A DNA stretch of 35,515 nt from assembly GCA_913056335.1 (NCBI GenBank), contig CAJXLX010000020.1, positions 1 through 35,515 of the forward strand, read 5' to 3'. The stretch comes from an uncultured Rhodothermaceae bacterium (GTDB lineage Bacteria; Bacteroidota; Rhodothermia; Rhodothermales; Salinibacteraceae). Position numbers and translations under genes: made by a program. The notes below the pieces were generated by a model. The model ran no database searches, was not told the DNA's origin, and saw only the letters and a list, made by a program, of their open reading frames with translations. Shown piece after piece: positions 8,591-18,340 of this stretch; within the stretch, counting starts at the first letter, position 1, and each line of letters opens with the position of its first letter.

Positions 8591-9028
8591 CTACGTGCCC
8601 TGCGGAATGAGCGGAAGGCCCACCGCCTCATTCTGCAGACGTTCAACGCGGGTGTTATACGTCTGACACTGCAGTTCAAGCGTCGGCCACACGGTCGCAT
8701 CCACCAGGTGGCCACCGAGTGTAGAGCCATCGGGGCGACCCAGCGTAGCGTGCGCATGCACACGCACGGCGCCGCTGTGCCACGTCAGGTTGCCCGCTAC
8801 ATGCAGCACCTCCACCTGCTGGCTGACTTCAATTGGGTCGTACACTTGGTCTTCACGATTAAAAAACGCAAGCGTCGCCTCTGAAAATGCACCAATTCCG
8901 TGAAATGTGGCACTGGGCACGTCGTGCGTAGTTGCGAAATCAATTAGGCTCCCCATAAAGTCAGCATCCTGATCCAAAACAAGGAGATGCGAGGTGTCTG
9001 GGTCAAGTGAAAGGGTACGATAGCTCAT
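8591..9028 (-). CDS. PPC (DUF296) domain DNA-binding-like protein
   Basis: MSYRTLSLDPDTSHLLVLDQDADFMGSLIDFATTHDVPSATFHGIGAFSEATLAFF...GNLTWHSGAVRVHAHATLGRPDGSTLGGHLVDATVWPTLE. Confidence 0.9.
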   Translation of the reverse strand: MSYRTLSLDPDTSHLLVLDQDADFMGSLIDFATTHDVPSATFHGIGAFSEATLAFFNREDQVYDPIEVSQQVEVLHVAGNLTWHSGAVRVHAHATLGRPDGSTLGGHLVDATVWPTLELQCQTYNTRVERLQNEAVGLPLIPQGT

Positions 9029-9185
9029 ACGTAGCAGTCATGATAACATATGGAGAAAGACGGATGCAGACAGTACGAGGCAGGCACCGACAGAGTTTAC
9101 CGGACCTCCGGCCTGCGTTGCACCTCCGCAGCGGGGCTCGTATCATGAAGCTGATCGCTTACTTCGCCATTTATACCGTGCGCTC

Positions 9186-11582
9186 GTGTTGGCTGCTCTG
9201 TGCTCCTCTCGCTGGCTTGCGTGGCTCCGCACGCCCTACGGCATGGCCGGGATAGCGTGTGTCCTCGGCCTGCTTACATTGGCGTGGCCGCTGCCCACTC
9301 CGCCGCCCGATGCGCCTCACACCCTGCGCATCACCGACCGCCAGGGGGTGCCGCTGCGCACGCTCTACCCCAACGGACGCCATCGCCCTGTATCCCTTGT
9401 GGACGTAGACACGGTGGCCGTGCAGGCGCTTCTGGCGACTGAAGACCAGCGGTTCTACACGCATGTGGGTATCGACATGCTGAGCGTGCTGGGATCGGCG
9501 TGGGCCAACCTGCGGGCCGGACGCGTGGTGCGCGGTGCCTCAACCATCACCATGCAGGTGGCCAAAGCGATGCGCGGGCAGCCCGAACGCTCCTGGTGGA
9601 ATAAAATCGCTGAGGCCCATCTGGCGCTGCGGCTGGAGCTGCGCTGGTCGAAGGATCGCATCCTACAGACGTGGCTCAACCGCGTGTCGTTTGGCAACCG
9701 GGCCCACGGCATTGAGGCCGCCGCCCAGCTCTACTTCGGCACCTCGGCGCGCGATCTTACGCCGCACCAGAGCACCTACCTGGTGGGCCTGCCGCAGCGC
9801 CCGAGCTTCTACAACCCGTACCGCGTTCCCGAGCGCGCCGCCCAGCGTCAGCGGCATGTGCTGGGGGCGCTGGTAGAGCAAGGGACCATTACCGCTGCCG
9901 ACAGCGCGGAGTGGGCGCAGGTGCCGCTTCAGGTGCGGCAGCCGTCGCAAACGCGCCGCGCGCCGCACTTTACCACCATGCTGTTGCAAGAGACTGAACG
10001 AGCCGACCGCTCGGCCCGCGAATGGCGCACCACCCTCGATGCGGCGCTCCAGGCCCGCATCGAAGCCCGGGTGCGCACCCGGCTGCACCAGCTCCGCGAC
10101 CAGCACGTCACCAACGCGGCGGTGCTTGTGCTCGACAATGAACACGGCGCCATCCGTGCGTACGTGGGCAGCCGCAACTTCTGGAACGACGCCATTGCCG
10201 GACAGAACGACGGCGTGCGTATGCTGCGTCAGCCGGGCAGTACGCTGAAGCCTTTCTTGTATGGCCACACGCTCGACCGAGGCACGTACACCCCCGCATC
10301 CATCTTGCCCGATATTCCGCTGCACGTGCCGGGTGCCGGGGGGGCGTTTACGCCCTCGAACTACGACGATCGGTTCCATGGCCCGGTGCCCCTGCGTGAG
10401 GCGCTGGCCGCCAGCTACAACGTACCCGCCGTGCGCGTAGCCCGCGAAATCGGTCCGCCTGCGCTGCTGGCTACGCTGCGACAGGCCGGATTCGACACGC
10501 TCACCCGTACCGGTGCGCACTACGGCGTCGGACTGGCGCTGGGCAATGGCGAGGTACGGCTGCTCGACCTGGCGGAAGCCTATGCCGGACTCGCACGCGC
10601 CGGCACCCGTCCCACCGCCCACGCCCGCACCTGGACGCGCACCGCCACTGGCGATACGCTGCATCATGCTCCGCCAGATCCATCGCCGCTTGGACTTGCC
10701 TCCGCGACCACGGCGCAGCTTACAGATGTGCTGTCGGATGCGGAAGCTCGCGTGCCAGGGTTTGGGGCCGAGACGCCGCTGGAGCTTCCGTTTCCCGTGG
10801 CAGTCAAAACAGGCACCTCGAAAGACTACCGTGACAACTGGACGGTCGGCTACACGCCCCGTCACACGGTGGCGGTGTGGGTGGGCAACTTCGATGGCAG
10901 CCCCATGCAGAACGTGAGCGGCGTAAGCGGTGCGGGCCCGCTCTTCCACGACGTGATGCGCATGTTGGGCTCCGGCGGCGCGTTTGCTGGGCATCCAGAT
11001 CTGGTAGAGGCGCCCATCTGTCCCGTTAGCGGGAGCACACCCGGCGCGCACTGCCCCATCACACGCACCGAGCGCTTCCAGCCCGGCACCGCCCCACGCG
11101 ACACGTGCACGGTCCACCAGCGCGTTCGCATCGACCGGCGGACCGACACACGTGCATCCAGCCTTACCCCCGCGCAATACGTAGCAGAGCGGCGTTACAC
11201 GGTGCATCCGCCCCAATACCACGACTGGATGCGCGAGCAGAGCATGTCGCTTCCGCCTCCCGCCCGCGAAGGAGCCCCGGTACCCGACACCGCCCGTCCC
11301 GAAATCACCTACCCCACGCCCGGCACGCGATTTATCATCGACCCGGTGCTGCGGGCCGCGCATCAGCGGGTGCACCTGCGTGGGCACACGCCGGCGGGCT
11401 GGACCGACCCGGTGTGGACGGTCAATGGCGAGCGCGTGGAGGGCGCGTGGACGCTGTCGCCGGGACGCCACACCGTGGTGCTCTCCGCCCGCCCCGTCGA
11501 CGGTACGCGCCGACAAAGCGCGCCGGTGACTGTGACGGTGTACCAGGGAGGCAGCCCTCGGTCCGCCGATTCGGGGCCATAG
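9186..11582 (+). CDS. pbpC: Penicillin-binding protein 1C (start codon uncertain)
   Basis: Glycosyltransferase ATEDQRFYTHVGIDMLSVLGSAW..GASTITMQVAKAM; transpeptidase RQPGSTLKPFLYG, SYNVPAVRV, VKTGTSKDYRDNWTVGYT; BiPBP_C-like C-terminus. Confidence 0.95.
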   Translation: MLAALCSSRWLAWLRTPYGMAGIACVLGLLTLAWPLPTPPPDAPHTLRITDRQGVPLRTLYPNGRHRPVSLVDVDTVAVQALLATEDQRFYTHVGIDMLSVLGSAWANLRAGRVVRGASTITMQVAKAMRGQPERSWWNKIAEAHLALRLELRWSKDRILQTWLNRVSFGNRAHGIEAAAQLYFGTSARDLTPHQSTYLVGLPQRPSFYNPYRVPERAAQRQRHVLGALVEQGTITAADSAEWAQVPLQVRQPSQTRRAPHFTTMLLQETERADRSAREWRTTLDAALQARIEARVRTRLHQLRDQHVTNAAVLVLDNEHGAIRAYVGSRNFWNDAIAGQNDGVRMLRQPGSTLKPFLYGHTLDRGTYTPASILPDIPLHVPGAGGAFTPSNYDDRFHGPVPLREALAASYNVPAVRVAREIGPPALLATLRQAGFDTLTRTGAHYGVGLALGNGEVRLLDLAEAYAGLARAGTRPTAHARTWTRTATGDTLHHAPPDPSPLGLASATTAQLTDVLSDAEARVPGFGAETPLELPFPVAVKTGTSKDYRDNWTVGYTPRHTVAVWVGNFDGSPMQNVSGVSGAGPLFHDVMRMLGSGGAFAGHPDLVEAPICPVSGSTPGAHCPITRTERFQPGTAPRDTCTVHQRVRIDRRTDTRASSLTPAQYVAERRYTVHPPQYHDWMREQSMSLPPPAREGAPVPDTARPEITYPTPGTRFIIDPVLRAAHQRVHLRGHTPAGWTDPVWTVNGERVEGAWTLSPGRHTVVLSARPVDGTRRQSAPVTVTVYQGGSPRSADSGP

Positions 11583-11733
11583 GTGCAGCCTACGAAACCA
11601 CCGTTGAAGTGAACATACGACCATAACCTCGTAGAGACACGGCGCGTATCTGTTTAGCGACCCACTGCCTTCTCGTCGCATGGCACAAAAAGCATGACCT
11701 TCGGCCCCTCCGCCGTGCGACGCAGGCTGTTCA

Positions 11734-11843
11734 GGGGCTCTGCCCCGTCAATCTGGTCTTGAAAATTGCCCGGGACGTCCGCTACGCTCCCAGTCCCGGG
11801 CTACAGGTTGCTAAACACGTACCACGGCGCGCCGTGTCCCTAC
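11734..11843. repeat. Cluster of short palindromes downstream of pbpC
   Basis: GGGGCTCTGCCCC (11734-11746); GCCCGGGAC...GTCCCGGGC (11768-11801, B-type); ACGGCGCGCCGTGTCCCTAC (11824-11843), identical to the arm at 19334-19353. Confidence 0.7.
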
Positions 11844-11895
11844 AGGTACATCGAATGCCGTGTGCCCTGCCCGCGCCGCGCCAAGGCCAGCCCTG

Positions 11896-13122
11896 CTACG
11901 CCCTCTCCGCCACCGTCGTTACCACATCAATCTCGCTGTGCAGCGTGCGGTGCACCGGGCACTTGTTGGCGATGTCGAGCAAGCGATCGCGCTGCTCGTC
12001 CGAAAGATCGCCCGTCACCGACACGGTGCGCGTAAAGCGATCGATCTTACCATTCTTGGTGTCGCAGTCCGCACAGTCCTCGGCGTGGATCTTATTGTGC
12101 TGCACATCCACATGCGCCTCCTCCAGCGGCCACCCTTTACGGCGGGCATACATCTGCAGCGTCATCGTTGTGCAGGCGGCCAGGCCCGCGCTCAGATATT
12201 CGTACGGCGTGGGCCCGGTGTCGTCCCCACCCACCGAAGCCGGTTCATCAGCGATGAGCTTGTGATGCCGTGCCTGCATTTCGGTGCGGTAGCCGTCGGA
12301 CCCAGTGGTGGCCGTGACGCCCGATTCGGGAACGTCCGCATCAGCCGGCGGCTCCACCGACGTCGCCTCCAGATAGCGCACCGCCCACGCCGCCAGCACA
12401 TGCGCCACGTACGTTGCATCGTCCGGGTTGGTGAGCAGGTGGTCGGCCTGGTCGAGCGAAACGTAGCTCTTCGGGTGCTTCGCCGCCTCGTAGATCGCTG
12501 CCGCGTTTTCCACGCCAACCGTCTGATCGATCGGACTGTGAAAGAGCAGCAGCGGGCGCCCCAGATTGCGAATCGTATCGCGCATGTGCTGGGCCTCCAG
12601 ATCGTCCAGAAACTGCTTCTTGATGGTAAACGACCGCCCCGCCAGCGTCACCGAGGCCTGCCCCTCGGCCCTGATCGTGTCAATGTCGTCGTTCAGCAGA
12701 TGGGTTACGTGCGTTGGCTCCGCAGGCGCGCCAATGGTGGCAATAGCCTGCACCGAGGGCATATCGTGCGCGGCCTGCAGCACCGCTGCCCCACCCAGCG
12801 AGTGGCCAATCAGCAGCGTGGGCGCCGCGTAGGCATCGGCCAGAAAATCAGCCGCAGCCACCAAGTCTTGGGCGTTCGAGGAGAAGTTCGTATCTGCAAA
12901 ATCGCCTTCACTCTCCCCCAGCCCGGTAAAGTCGAAGCGCAGCACCGCAAACCCGCGGTCGCACAGCGCCTTGCTGATCGTGCGCGCCGCCCGCAGGTCC
13001 TTCGAGCACGTAAAACAGTGCGCAAACAGCGCATACGCCGTCGGTTCGCCATCGGGACGCTCCAGGCGCGCCGCAAGCTCATCGCCGCGGTCGTTCGTAA
13101 AAGTCAGTCGTTCAGAAGCCAT
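11896..13122 (-). CDS. Bifunctional alpha/beta hydrolase - OsmC family protein
   Basis: N-terminal hydrolase (YALFAHCFTCSKDL..., LLIGHSLGGAAVL), C-terminal OsmC (YEYLSAGLAACTTMTLQMYARRKGWPLE...CPVHRTLHSEIDV). Confidence 0.95.
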   Translation of the reverse strand: MASERLTFTNDRGDELAARLERPDGEPTAYALFAHCFTCSKDLRAARTISKALCDRGFAVLRFDFTGLGESEGDFADTNFSSNAQDLVAAADFLADAYAAPTLLIGHSLGGAAVLQAAHDMPSVQAIATIGAPAEPTHVTHLLNDDIDTIRAEGQASVTLAGRSFTIKKQFLDDLEAQHMRDTIRNLGRPLLLFHSPIDQTVGVENAAAIYEAAKHPKSYVSLDQADHLLTNPDDATYVAHVLAAWAVRYLEATSVEPPADADVPESGVTATTGSDGYRTEMQARHHKLIADEPASVGGDDTGPTPYEYLSAGLAACTTMTLQMYARRKGWPLEEAHVDVQHNKIHAEDCADCDTKNGKIDRFTRTVSVTGDLSDEQRDRLLDIANKCPVHRTLHSEIDVVTTVAERA

Positions 13123-13415
13123 AGTCAGGTTGGAACGTGAAAGGAGGCCAACACACGTAAGGTATGCACACGGGGCTTTGTGGATGCGGAGCACAGCGTG
13201 TTACACCCGTAATATATCCGGTCTCCGCGAACCGCTTGCTTAAATTGGAGCGTAGATGTCGCGTACGTGAAGCTCTCGACACCTTGCTGGACGATGTGAT
13301 GCAGTTCGACACGTTCGTAAGCGGCCCTGGGCCTGCAAAAGGGGGTTTGGTGTGGAGCGGGCTCAATCTGAGCGTGCAGGATGGCGTTCGATACAAGTGA
13401 CTTCTGCGTCGCCAT

Positions 13416-13569
13416 GCCGACGGAGGACCGTCGGCGTCAGGAGAATAGAGATGCGAAGCAATATTGTACAAACAGGAGCCCAACGGCACCGGGCTACGGC
13501 CTCCCACCAAACATCCCTGCTGCGCCCAACGGCCCTCCGTTGGGCGCTTCTCAGACGATCCTGCGTCTC
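13416..13569. repeat. Inverted pair of A-type hairpins (REPIN-like)
   Basis: GCCGACGG-AGGA-CCGTCGGC (13416-13435, reverse loop sense) and CGCCCAACGG-CCCT-CCGTTGGGCG (13523-13546), then AGACGATCCTGCGTCT (B-like). Confidence 0.7.
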
Positions 13570-13620
13570 TAATCCCAATTGAGCACACCGTGCCCACCCC
13601 CACGCCTCGCCCCCTGACTC

Positions 13621-15102
13621 ATGATCCAACTCGTCTGGTACAAGCGCGACCTGCGGGTGCGCGACCACCGTCCGCTGGCCGAAGCCGCCGCGCGTGGACC
13701 CGTGCTGCCGCTGTACGTAGCCGAGCCTGAGGTCGCTGGGGGCGATGATTTTTCGCCGCGCCACTGGTCGCTCATCGCGCAGGGCCTGCATGCGCTCCGT
13801 CGGTCGCTGGCGGCGCTGGGGCAGCCGCTCGTGGTGCGCTGCGGACGCCTGCCCGACGTGTTTGAGGCGCTCTACTGGCAGATTGGCTCCTTTCGCATCT
13901 GGGCGCATCAGGAAACGGGCAACCGTCGTACTTTTGACCGCGACATCCGCGTGCGCTCCTGGGCACAGACTCGGCGCATCCCCCTGACCGAATACCCGTG
14001 CCGCGGCGTGGTGCGCCCGCTGCGTGACCGCGACACGTGGTCGGATCGGTGGGCAGCCTATATGCAGCAATCGCCGGTGCCCGCGCCCGAGATGCTCATG
14101 CCTGCACCGGGCGATCTGGATCCAGGGCCGCTCCCCACGCACGCCGATCTGGGTCTTGCGCCCAACACGACTGCCGTACAGGCCTTGAGCGAGGCCCACG
14201 CGCATCAACTGCTCGATACGTTTCTAAACCAGCGGGGCAAGCCGTATCGCACAAGCATGTCGAGTCCGCTTAGTGCTGAACGGAGCTGCTCGCGGCTGTC
14301 GGTGCATCTGGCATACGGCACGGCGAGCATCCGGCAGGCGGTGCACGCGCTGCGCGAGCGACAGTTGGAGCTTGAAGACGCATCGTTCCCAGGCGCAGCC
14401 ACATGGCGCAAGTCGCTCTCCTCGTTCGACAGCCGGCTGCACTGGCACGGCCACTTCATGCAGAAGCTGGAAGATGCCCCGCGCATCGAGCACGAAAGCT
14501 ACATCCCGGCCTTCGACGCGCTGCGCGCCGACGACTTCGACCCGGCGCTGTACGACGCGTGGAAACACGGCCAGACGGGCTTCCCCATGGTGGATGCCTG
14601 CATGCGCTGCCTGCGCCACACGGGCTGGCTCAACTTTCGGATGCGCGCGATGCTCTGCTCGTTTGCCGCCTACGACTGCTGGCTCGACTGGCGACGGTTT
14701 GCGCCGTGGTATGGGGGCCAGATGGCCGATTATGAGGCTGGCATCCACTACCCACAGGTGCAGATGCAATCGGGCACGACGGGCATCAACCGGCTGCGCA
14801 TTTACAATCCGGTAAAACAGGGCCACGAGCACGATCCCGAGGCCGTGTTCATCCGCCGCTGGGTGCCGGAACTGGCACCTATCGAGAACAACGCCCTCGT
14901 GCACGAACCGTGGCAGATGTCGGCTTTCGAGCAGCAGGCGTACGGATGCGTGCTGGGGCGCGACTATCCCGAGCGCATTGTCGATCACCTGGAGGCGTAC
15001 CACTACGCCCGCAATCAGATCGAGGCGCTACGTGAGACGCCGCACATTCAGGCGCAGGCCGACACTATCGTTGAAAAGCACGGCAGCCGCCGACGGCGGT
15101 GA
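13621..15102 (+). CDS. Cryptochrome/deoxyribodipyrimidine photolyase family protein
   Basis: MIQLVWYKRDLRVRDHRPLAEAAARGPVLPLYVAEPE; FAD-binding region SRLHWHGHFMQKLEDAPRIE, TGFPMVDACMRCLRHTGWLNFRMRAMLCSFAAYDCWLDWR. Confidence 0.93.
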   Translation: MIQLVWYKRDLRVRDHRPLAEAAARGPVLPLYVAEPEVAGGDDFSPRHWSLIAQGLHALRRSLAALGQPLVVRCGRLPDVFEALYWQIGSFRIWAHQETGNRRTFDRDIRVRSWAQTRRIPLTEYPCRGVVRPLRDRDTWSDRWAAYMQQSPVPAPEMLMPAPGDLDPGPLPTHADLGLAPNTTAVQALSEAHAHQLLDTFLNQRGKPYRTSMSSPLSAERSCSRLSVHLAYGTASIRQAVHALRERQLELEDASFPGAATWRKSLSSFDSRLHWHGHFMQKLEDAPRIEHESYIPAFDALRADDFDPALYDAWKHGQTGFPMVDACMRCLRHTGWLNFRMRAMLCSFAAYDCWLDWRRFAPWYGGQMADYEAGIHYPQVQMQSGTTGINRLRIYNPVKQGHEHDPEAVFIRRWVPELAPIENNALVHEPWQMSAFEQQAYGCVLGRDYPERIVDHLEAYHYARNQIEALRETPHIQAQADTIVEKHGSRRRR

Positions 15103-15126
15103 GGAGGCACGCGGCGCGCTGTGGCC

Positions 15127-15999
15127 CTACGGCTCTGCCGTACGCACTCGCACGCCAATGTGCGTGGCCACGGGGCGTCCGCCGCCCAGGTGCAGTCCGC
15201 CAGGAGCACCCTGGGCGGCGTGGCTCATGTAAAACGCGGTGGAGCCCCCGCCGTCGAGGATGAGTCCGTCGGTGGCGCCCTGATCAGCTAAGATCTGAGC
15301 AGCGGTGCCGAGCGCTACGTCCTGAAACGCCGCCAGCCACAGCTGCTGCGTCTTGGCGCAGGCAGCAACCATCGTGTAGTTATCGATGGTGCCGCTGCGC
15401 TGGGTGCGCGGGTGCACGGTGCCGTTGCGGAGCTCGCGTACGAGTCCGCCCATGCCCCAGGCGGCCCGGTCGAGCACATCTTGCGGGACCGGGCGTGTGT
15501 CGGTTAGATGAGGCACGCGGTCGTTGGTGAGCCAGAGCAGGTAGCTCTGCGGGTTGATGTGGCTGGCTGTGCTGTGGGACACCGTGGTGTGGTGGCCCTG
15601 CGCCCAGGCAAATGGCCAGTAGCCAAGACGCGGCGGACGAAACAGCGCGCCGTTGACGACCACATCCAGGTCGTGCTGCCAGGCCACCTGCCACGGGTAG
15701 CGCAGCCGGTACCATGCGGTGCTGTCGGTGCGCGCATCGGGCGGGGTGATGAACAGCTCTACGCCGGGGGCCGTCAGGTCGATGCGGGCGATGTGCGCGC
15801 GGCCCGTGCCGGGATAGCCGCGGTCGTTGAGCACAAACGACGTATATCGCACCCCAGGCGCGACCTCGACCTCCGCATACGTGCCTGAAAGCGGACGCAA
15901 ACCCGTCAGAAGCAAGTGGCCGACTGTCCATACCAGCAGCAGCCCCAGCATCCCCCAGGATACCCAAGACCGGTGGGCGGCTGTGCGTTCACGGTTCAT
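15127..15999 (-). CDS. Membrane-anchored phosphodiester glycosidase (DUF2233/NAGPA-like)
   Basis: N-terminal TM; VVNGALFRPPRLGYWPFAWAQG...AACAKTQQLWLAAFQDVALGTAAQILADQGATDGLILDGGGSTAFYM. Confidence 0.85.
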   Translation of the reverse strand: MNRERTAAHRSWVSWGMLGLLLVWTVGHLLLTGLRPLSGTYAEVEVAPGVRYTSFVLNDRGYPGTGRAHIARIDLTAPGVELFITPPDARTDSTAWYRLRYPWQVAWQHDLDVVVNGALFRPPRLGYWPFAWAQGHHTTVSHSTASHINPQSYLLWLTNDRVPHLTDTRPVPQDVLDRAAWGMGGLVRELRNGTVHPRTQRSGTIDNYTMVAACAKTQQLWLAAFQDVALGTAAQILADQGATDGLILDGGGSTAFYMSHAAQGAPGGLHLGGGRPVATHIGVRVRTAEP

Positions 16000-17459
16000 G
16001 TAGAAGACGCATCGGAAGGCGCATCTGACCATAGGGAGCGAAGCCACATCCACAGCCGGGTACGCAGGGCGGGCGTAGCGCGCAGGTCGAGCACGATGTA
16101 CGCCACAAGCCAGCAGCCGACCGTTACCATGATGATGTTGGCAATCCACATGCCCAGCCAGGGCGGAATGACCGCGCGGTCGGCCAGCTTTTCGCCCTGC
16201 ACGAGCGTAATCCAGTAGAACAGAAAGATGCCCATCGCAAAGGCGGCACTGACGCCCAGGCTGCCCCGCCGGATGCTGAGGCCGAGCGGAGCGCCAATGA
16301 AGATGAACACCACGCAGGCTACCGCAATCGAATATTTTTTCATGATCTCGACGCGGTAGGTGCGCACGCGCTCACCCTTCCATTCCACGCTGCGGCGCGT
16401 GCTGCGGAGCGACGACTGCAGCGAGCGGGCCTGCTGCAGCGCGCCATCGAGCAGGCTCGGCTGGCGGTCTGGGGGCAGGTCGCGCAGCAGAAACGAGGCG
16501 GCGTCGGTATCGAGCGTGTCGGGTGGGGGCCAGGGCGCCACCGGGTCGTCCGACGCATCGGGACGGTACGGGTGATGCGGAGAGTTGCGGATCTCTTGTA
16601 GGTCGAAGCCAATCTCAGTGCGCATGGAGTCAGCGGCCTGCTGCAAGCCCGCGATGCGCATGGTGCGTGCGGTGCGGCGGGTGCGGCGTTCGTCTTCATC
16701 GGAGCGCTGGAATCCGAAGTCCGAGATGTCGAGCCGGAGCGTGTGGCGGTCGAAGCGCATCTTTTCGTAGCGCTCTTGCGTGTTGTTGGCATCGCGCGTG
16801 AGGGGCCGATGCATCTCGCCATCGTAAAGCACCATCGTAATCTCGCGGCCCAGCGAGTCTGATTCGAGCGTGCCGTGTGCAGCCCGGATGACGGCCTGCT
16901 CGCGGCGCCCACGCGTGTAATCGTAGATGGTGATGCCGTTGAGCTGGTTGGAGCCCTTGGGCCGCTCGCGCACCAGAATGCTGTAGTCCTCGATGCCCTC
17001 GTAGAACACGCCCGGCCGCAGTTCAAAGCCCGGCTGCTGCATCCGAATGGTGCTCCACAGCATACGGGCGCGGTGGTTGGATTCGGGCAGCATCACCGTG
17101 TTAAAGTAGACCATGAAGCTCGTCACGAAGAGCCCCACGATCAGCGCGGGCCATACGAGCTGCCCAAACGAGATGCCGGCGCTTTTCATGACGGTGTAGG
17201 CCTTCGACTCCACCAGCTGCCCAAACGCCATAAGCGCCGCCAGGAGCGTAGACATGGGCACGGCCAGCACGACCATGTACGCCAGGTTGTAGGCAATCAG
17301 CTCCACAATGACAAGGAACGGCAGGTCCTTTCCGGCCAGTTCGGGCAGCCACCGAATCAGAAACTGCATGAGTAGCAGAAACATGAGCACGCCCAGCCAC
17401 CCAAAGAACGGGCCGGGCAGCTTGCGAAGCATCATCCAGTGGAGCCGGTGGAGCCGCAT
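15996..17459 (-). CDS. LptF/LptG family (YjgP/YjgQ) permease
   Basis: ELIAYNLAYMVVLAVPMSTLLAALMAFGQLVESKAYTVMKSAGISFGQLVWPAL...KKYSIAVACVVFIFIGAPLGLSIRRGSLGVSAAFAMGIFLFYW. Confidence 0.93.
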   Translation of the reverse strand: MRLHRLHWMMLRKLPGPFFGWLGVLMFLLLMQFLIRWLPELAGKDLPFLVIVELIAYNLAYMVVLAVPMSTLLAALMAFGQLVESKAYTVMKSAGISFGQLVWPALIVGLFVTSFMVYFNTVMLPESNHRARMLWSTIRMQQPGFELRPGVFYEGIEDYSILVRERPKGSNQLNGITIYDYTRGRREQAVIRAAHGTLESDSLGREITMVLYDGEMHRPLTRDANNTQERYEKMRFDRHTLRLDISDFGFQRSDEDERRTRRTARTMRIAGLQQAADSMRTEIGFDLQEIRNSPHHPYRPDASDDPVAPWPPPDTLDTDAASFLLRDLPPDRQPSLLDGALQQARSLQSSLRSTRRSVEWKGERVRTYRVEIMKKYSIAVACVVFIFIGAPLGLSIRRGSLGVSAAFAMGIFLFYWITLVQGEKLADRAVIPPWLGMWIANIIMVTVGCWLVAYIVLDLRATPALRTRLWMWLRSLWSDAPSDASST

Positions 17460-17627
17460 GCGACGAAAGACAGCACAACAAACAGAGTAAATCGCGATCC
17501 ATCTCTACGGCTTGCCCCGATTCCGGTTCAGGATCGTCTGTACAGATCAAGCAGGCGTGCGGGCTGGATGCACAAGAATCCTGCAAGCAGGTCGCTCGTA
17601 CCGTATCCTGATTTGAACCTACACCAG

Positions 17628-18299
17628 ATGCCCCGGCTTATGACGATTCAGTCCTTCACGTTCAACGGTTTCATGACCAACATGTACGTGGCACATCAAG
17701 ATGGGGACGCCGCCATCATCGATGCCTCGTGCGCCAGCCATGATGAGCAGCAGCAGGTCGATGCGTACATCGACGAGCACGACCTGACGGTCACGCATCT
17801 GATCTTGACACATGCGCACATCGACCACATTCTGGGCTGCGCGCACCTCGAATCCACCTACGACCAGGCGTTCTACCTGCATCCGAGTGGCACGCCGTTC
17901 TACGACCAGGCTGTGCAGCAGGCGCAGGCGTTTGGCGTGACCATCGACCCCCCCAAGCGCAGCACGATTCCGCTCACGCCCAACGACACGCTCACGGTGG
18001 GCGGCGTGCGCTTTCGTATCCTGCACACCCCCGGCCACTCGCCCGACTCCGTGAGCCTGGTGGCCGATGACGAAGACATCGCGTTCACGGGCGATGTGCT
18101 CTTCCAGGATTCGATTGGACGCATTCAGGGACTGCCCCAGACCTCGAAAGCCGACCTCATGGCATCCATCCGCACCAAGCTGCTGCCACTCGGCGACGAC
18201 ATGACCATCTATCCAGGCCACGGCGCCGTAACGACCATTGGGCGCGAACGGAAGCAGAATCCGTTCCTGAATGATCAGGTGCCCGGTTTTGCGGAGTGA
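17628..18299 (+). CDS. MBL-fold metallo-hydrolase (glyoxalase II-like)
   Basis: LTHAHIDHILGC, HTPGHSPDSVSLV, FTGDVLFQDSIGR, IYPGHGAVTTIGRERKQNPFL. Confidence 0.93.
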   Translation: MPRLMTIQSFTFNGFMTNMYVAHQDGDAAIIDASCASHDEQQQVDAYIDEHDLTVTHLILTHAHIDHILGCAHLESTYDQAFYLHPSGTPFYDQAVQQAQAFGVTIDPPKRSTIPLTPNDTLTVGGVRFRILHTPGHSPDSVSLVADDEDIAFTGDVLFQDSIGRIQGLPQTSKADLMASIRTKLLPLGDDMTIYPGHGAVTTIGRERKQNPFLNDQVPGFAE

Positions 18300-18340
18300 G
18301 ACGTTCTGGCGTATCCCACTGAATAACATATTTTTGGCGG

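Noticed and set aside
9663-11681. 672-aa minus-strand ORF opposite pbpC
   Set aside because: Antisense shadow ORF in high-GC DNA; plus-strand pbpC has complete family motifs
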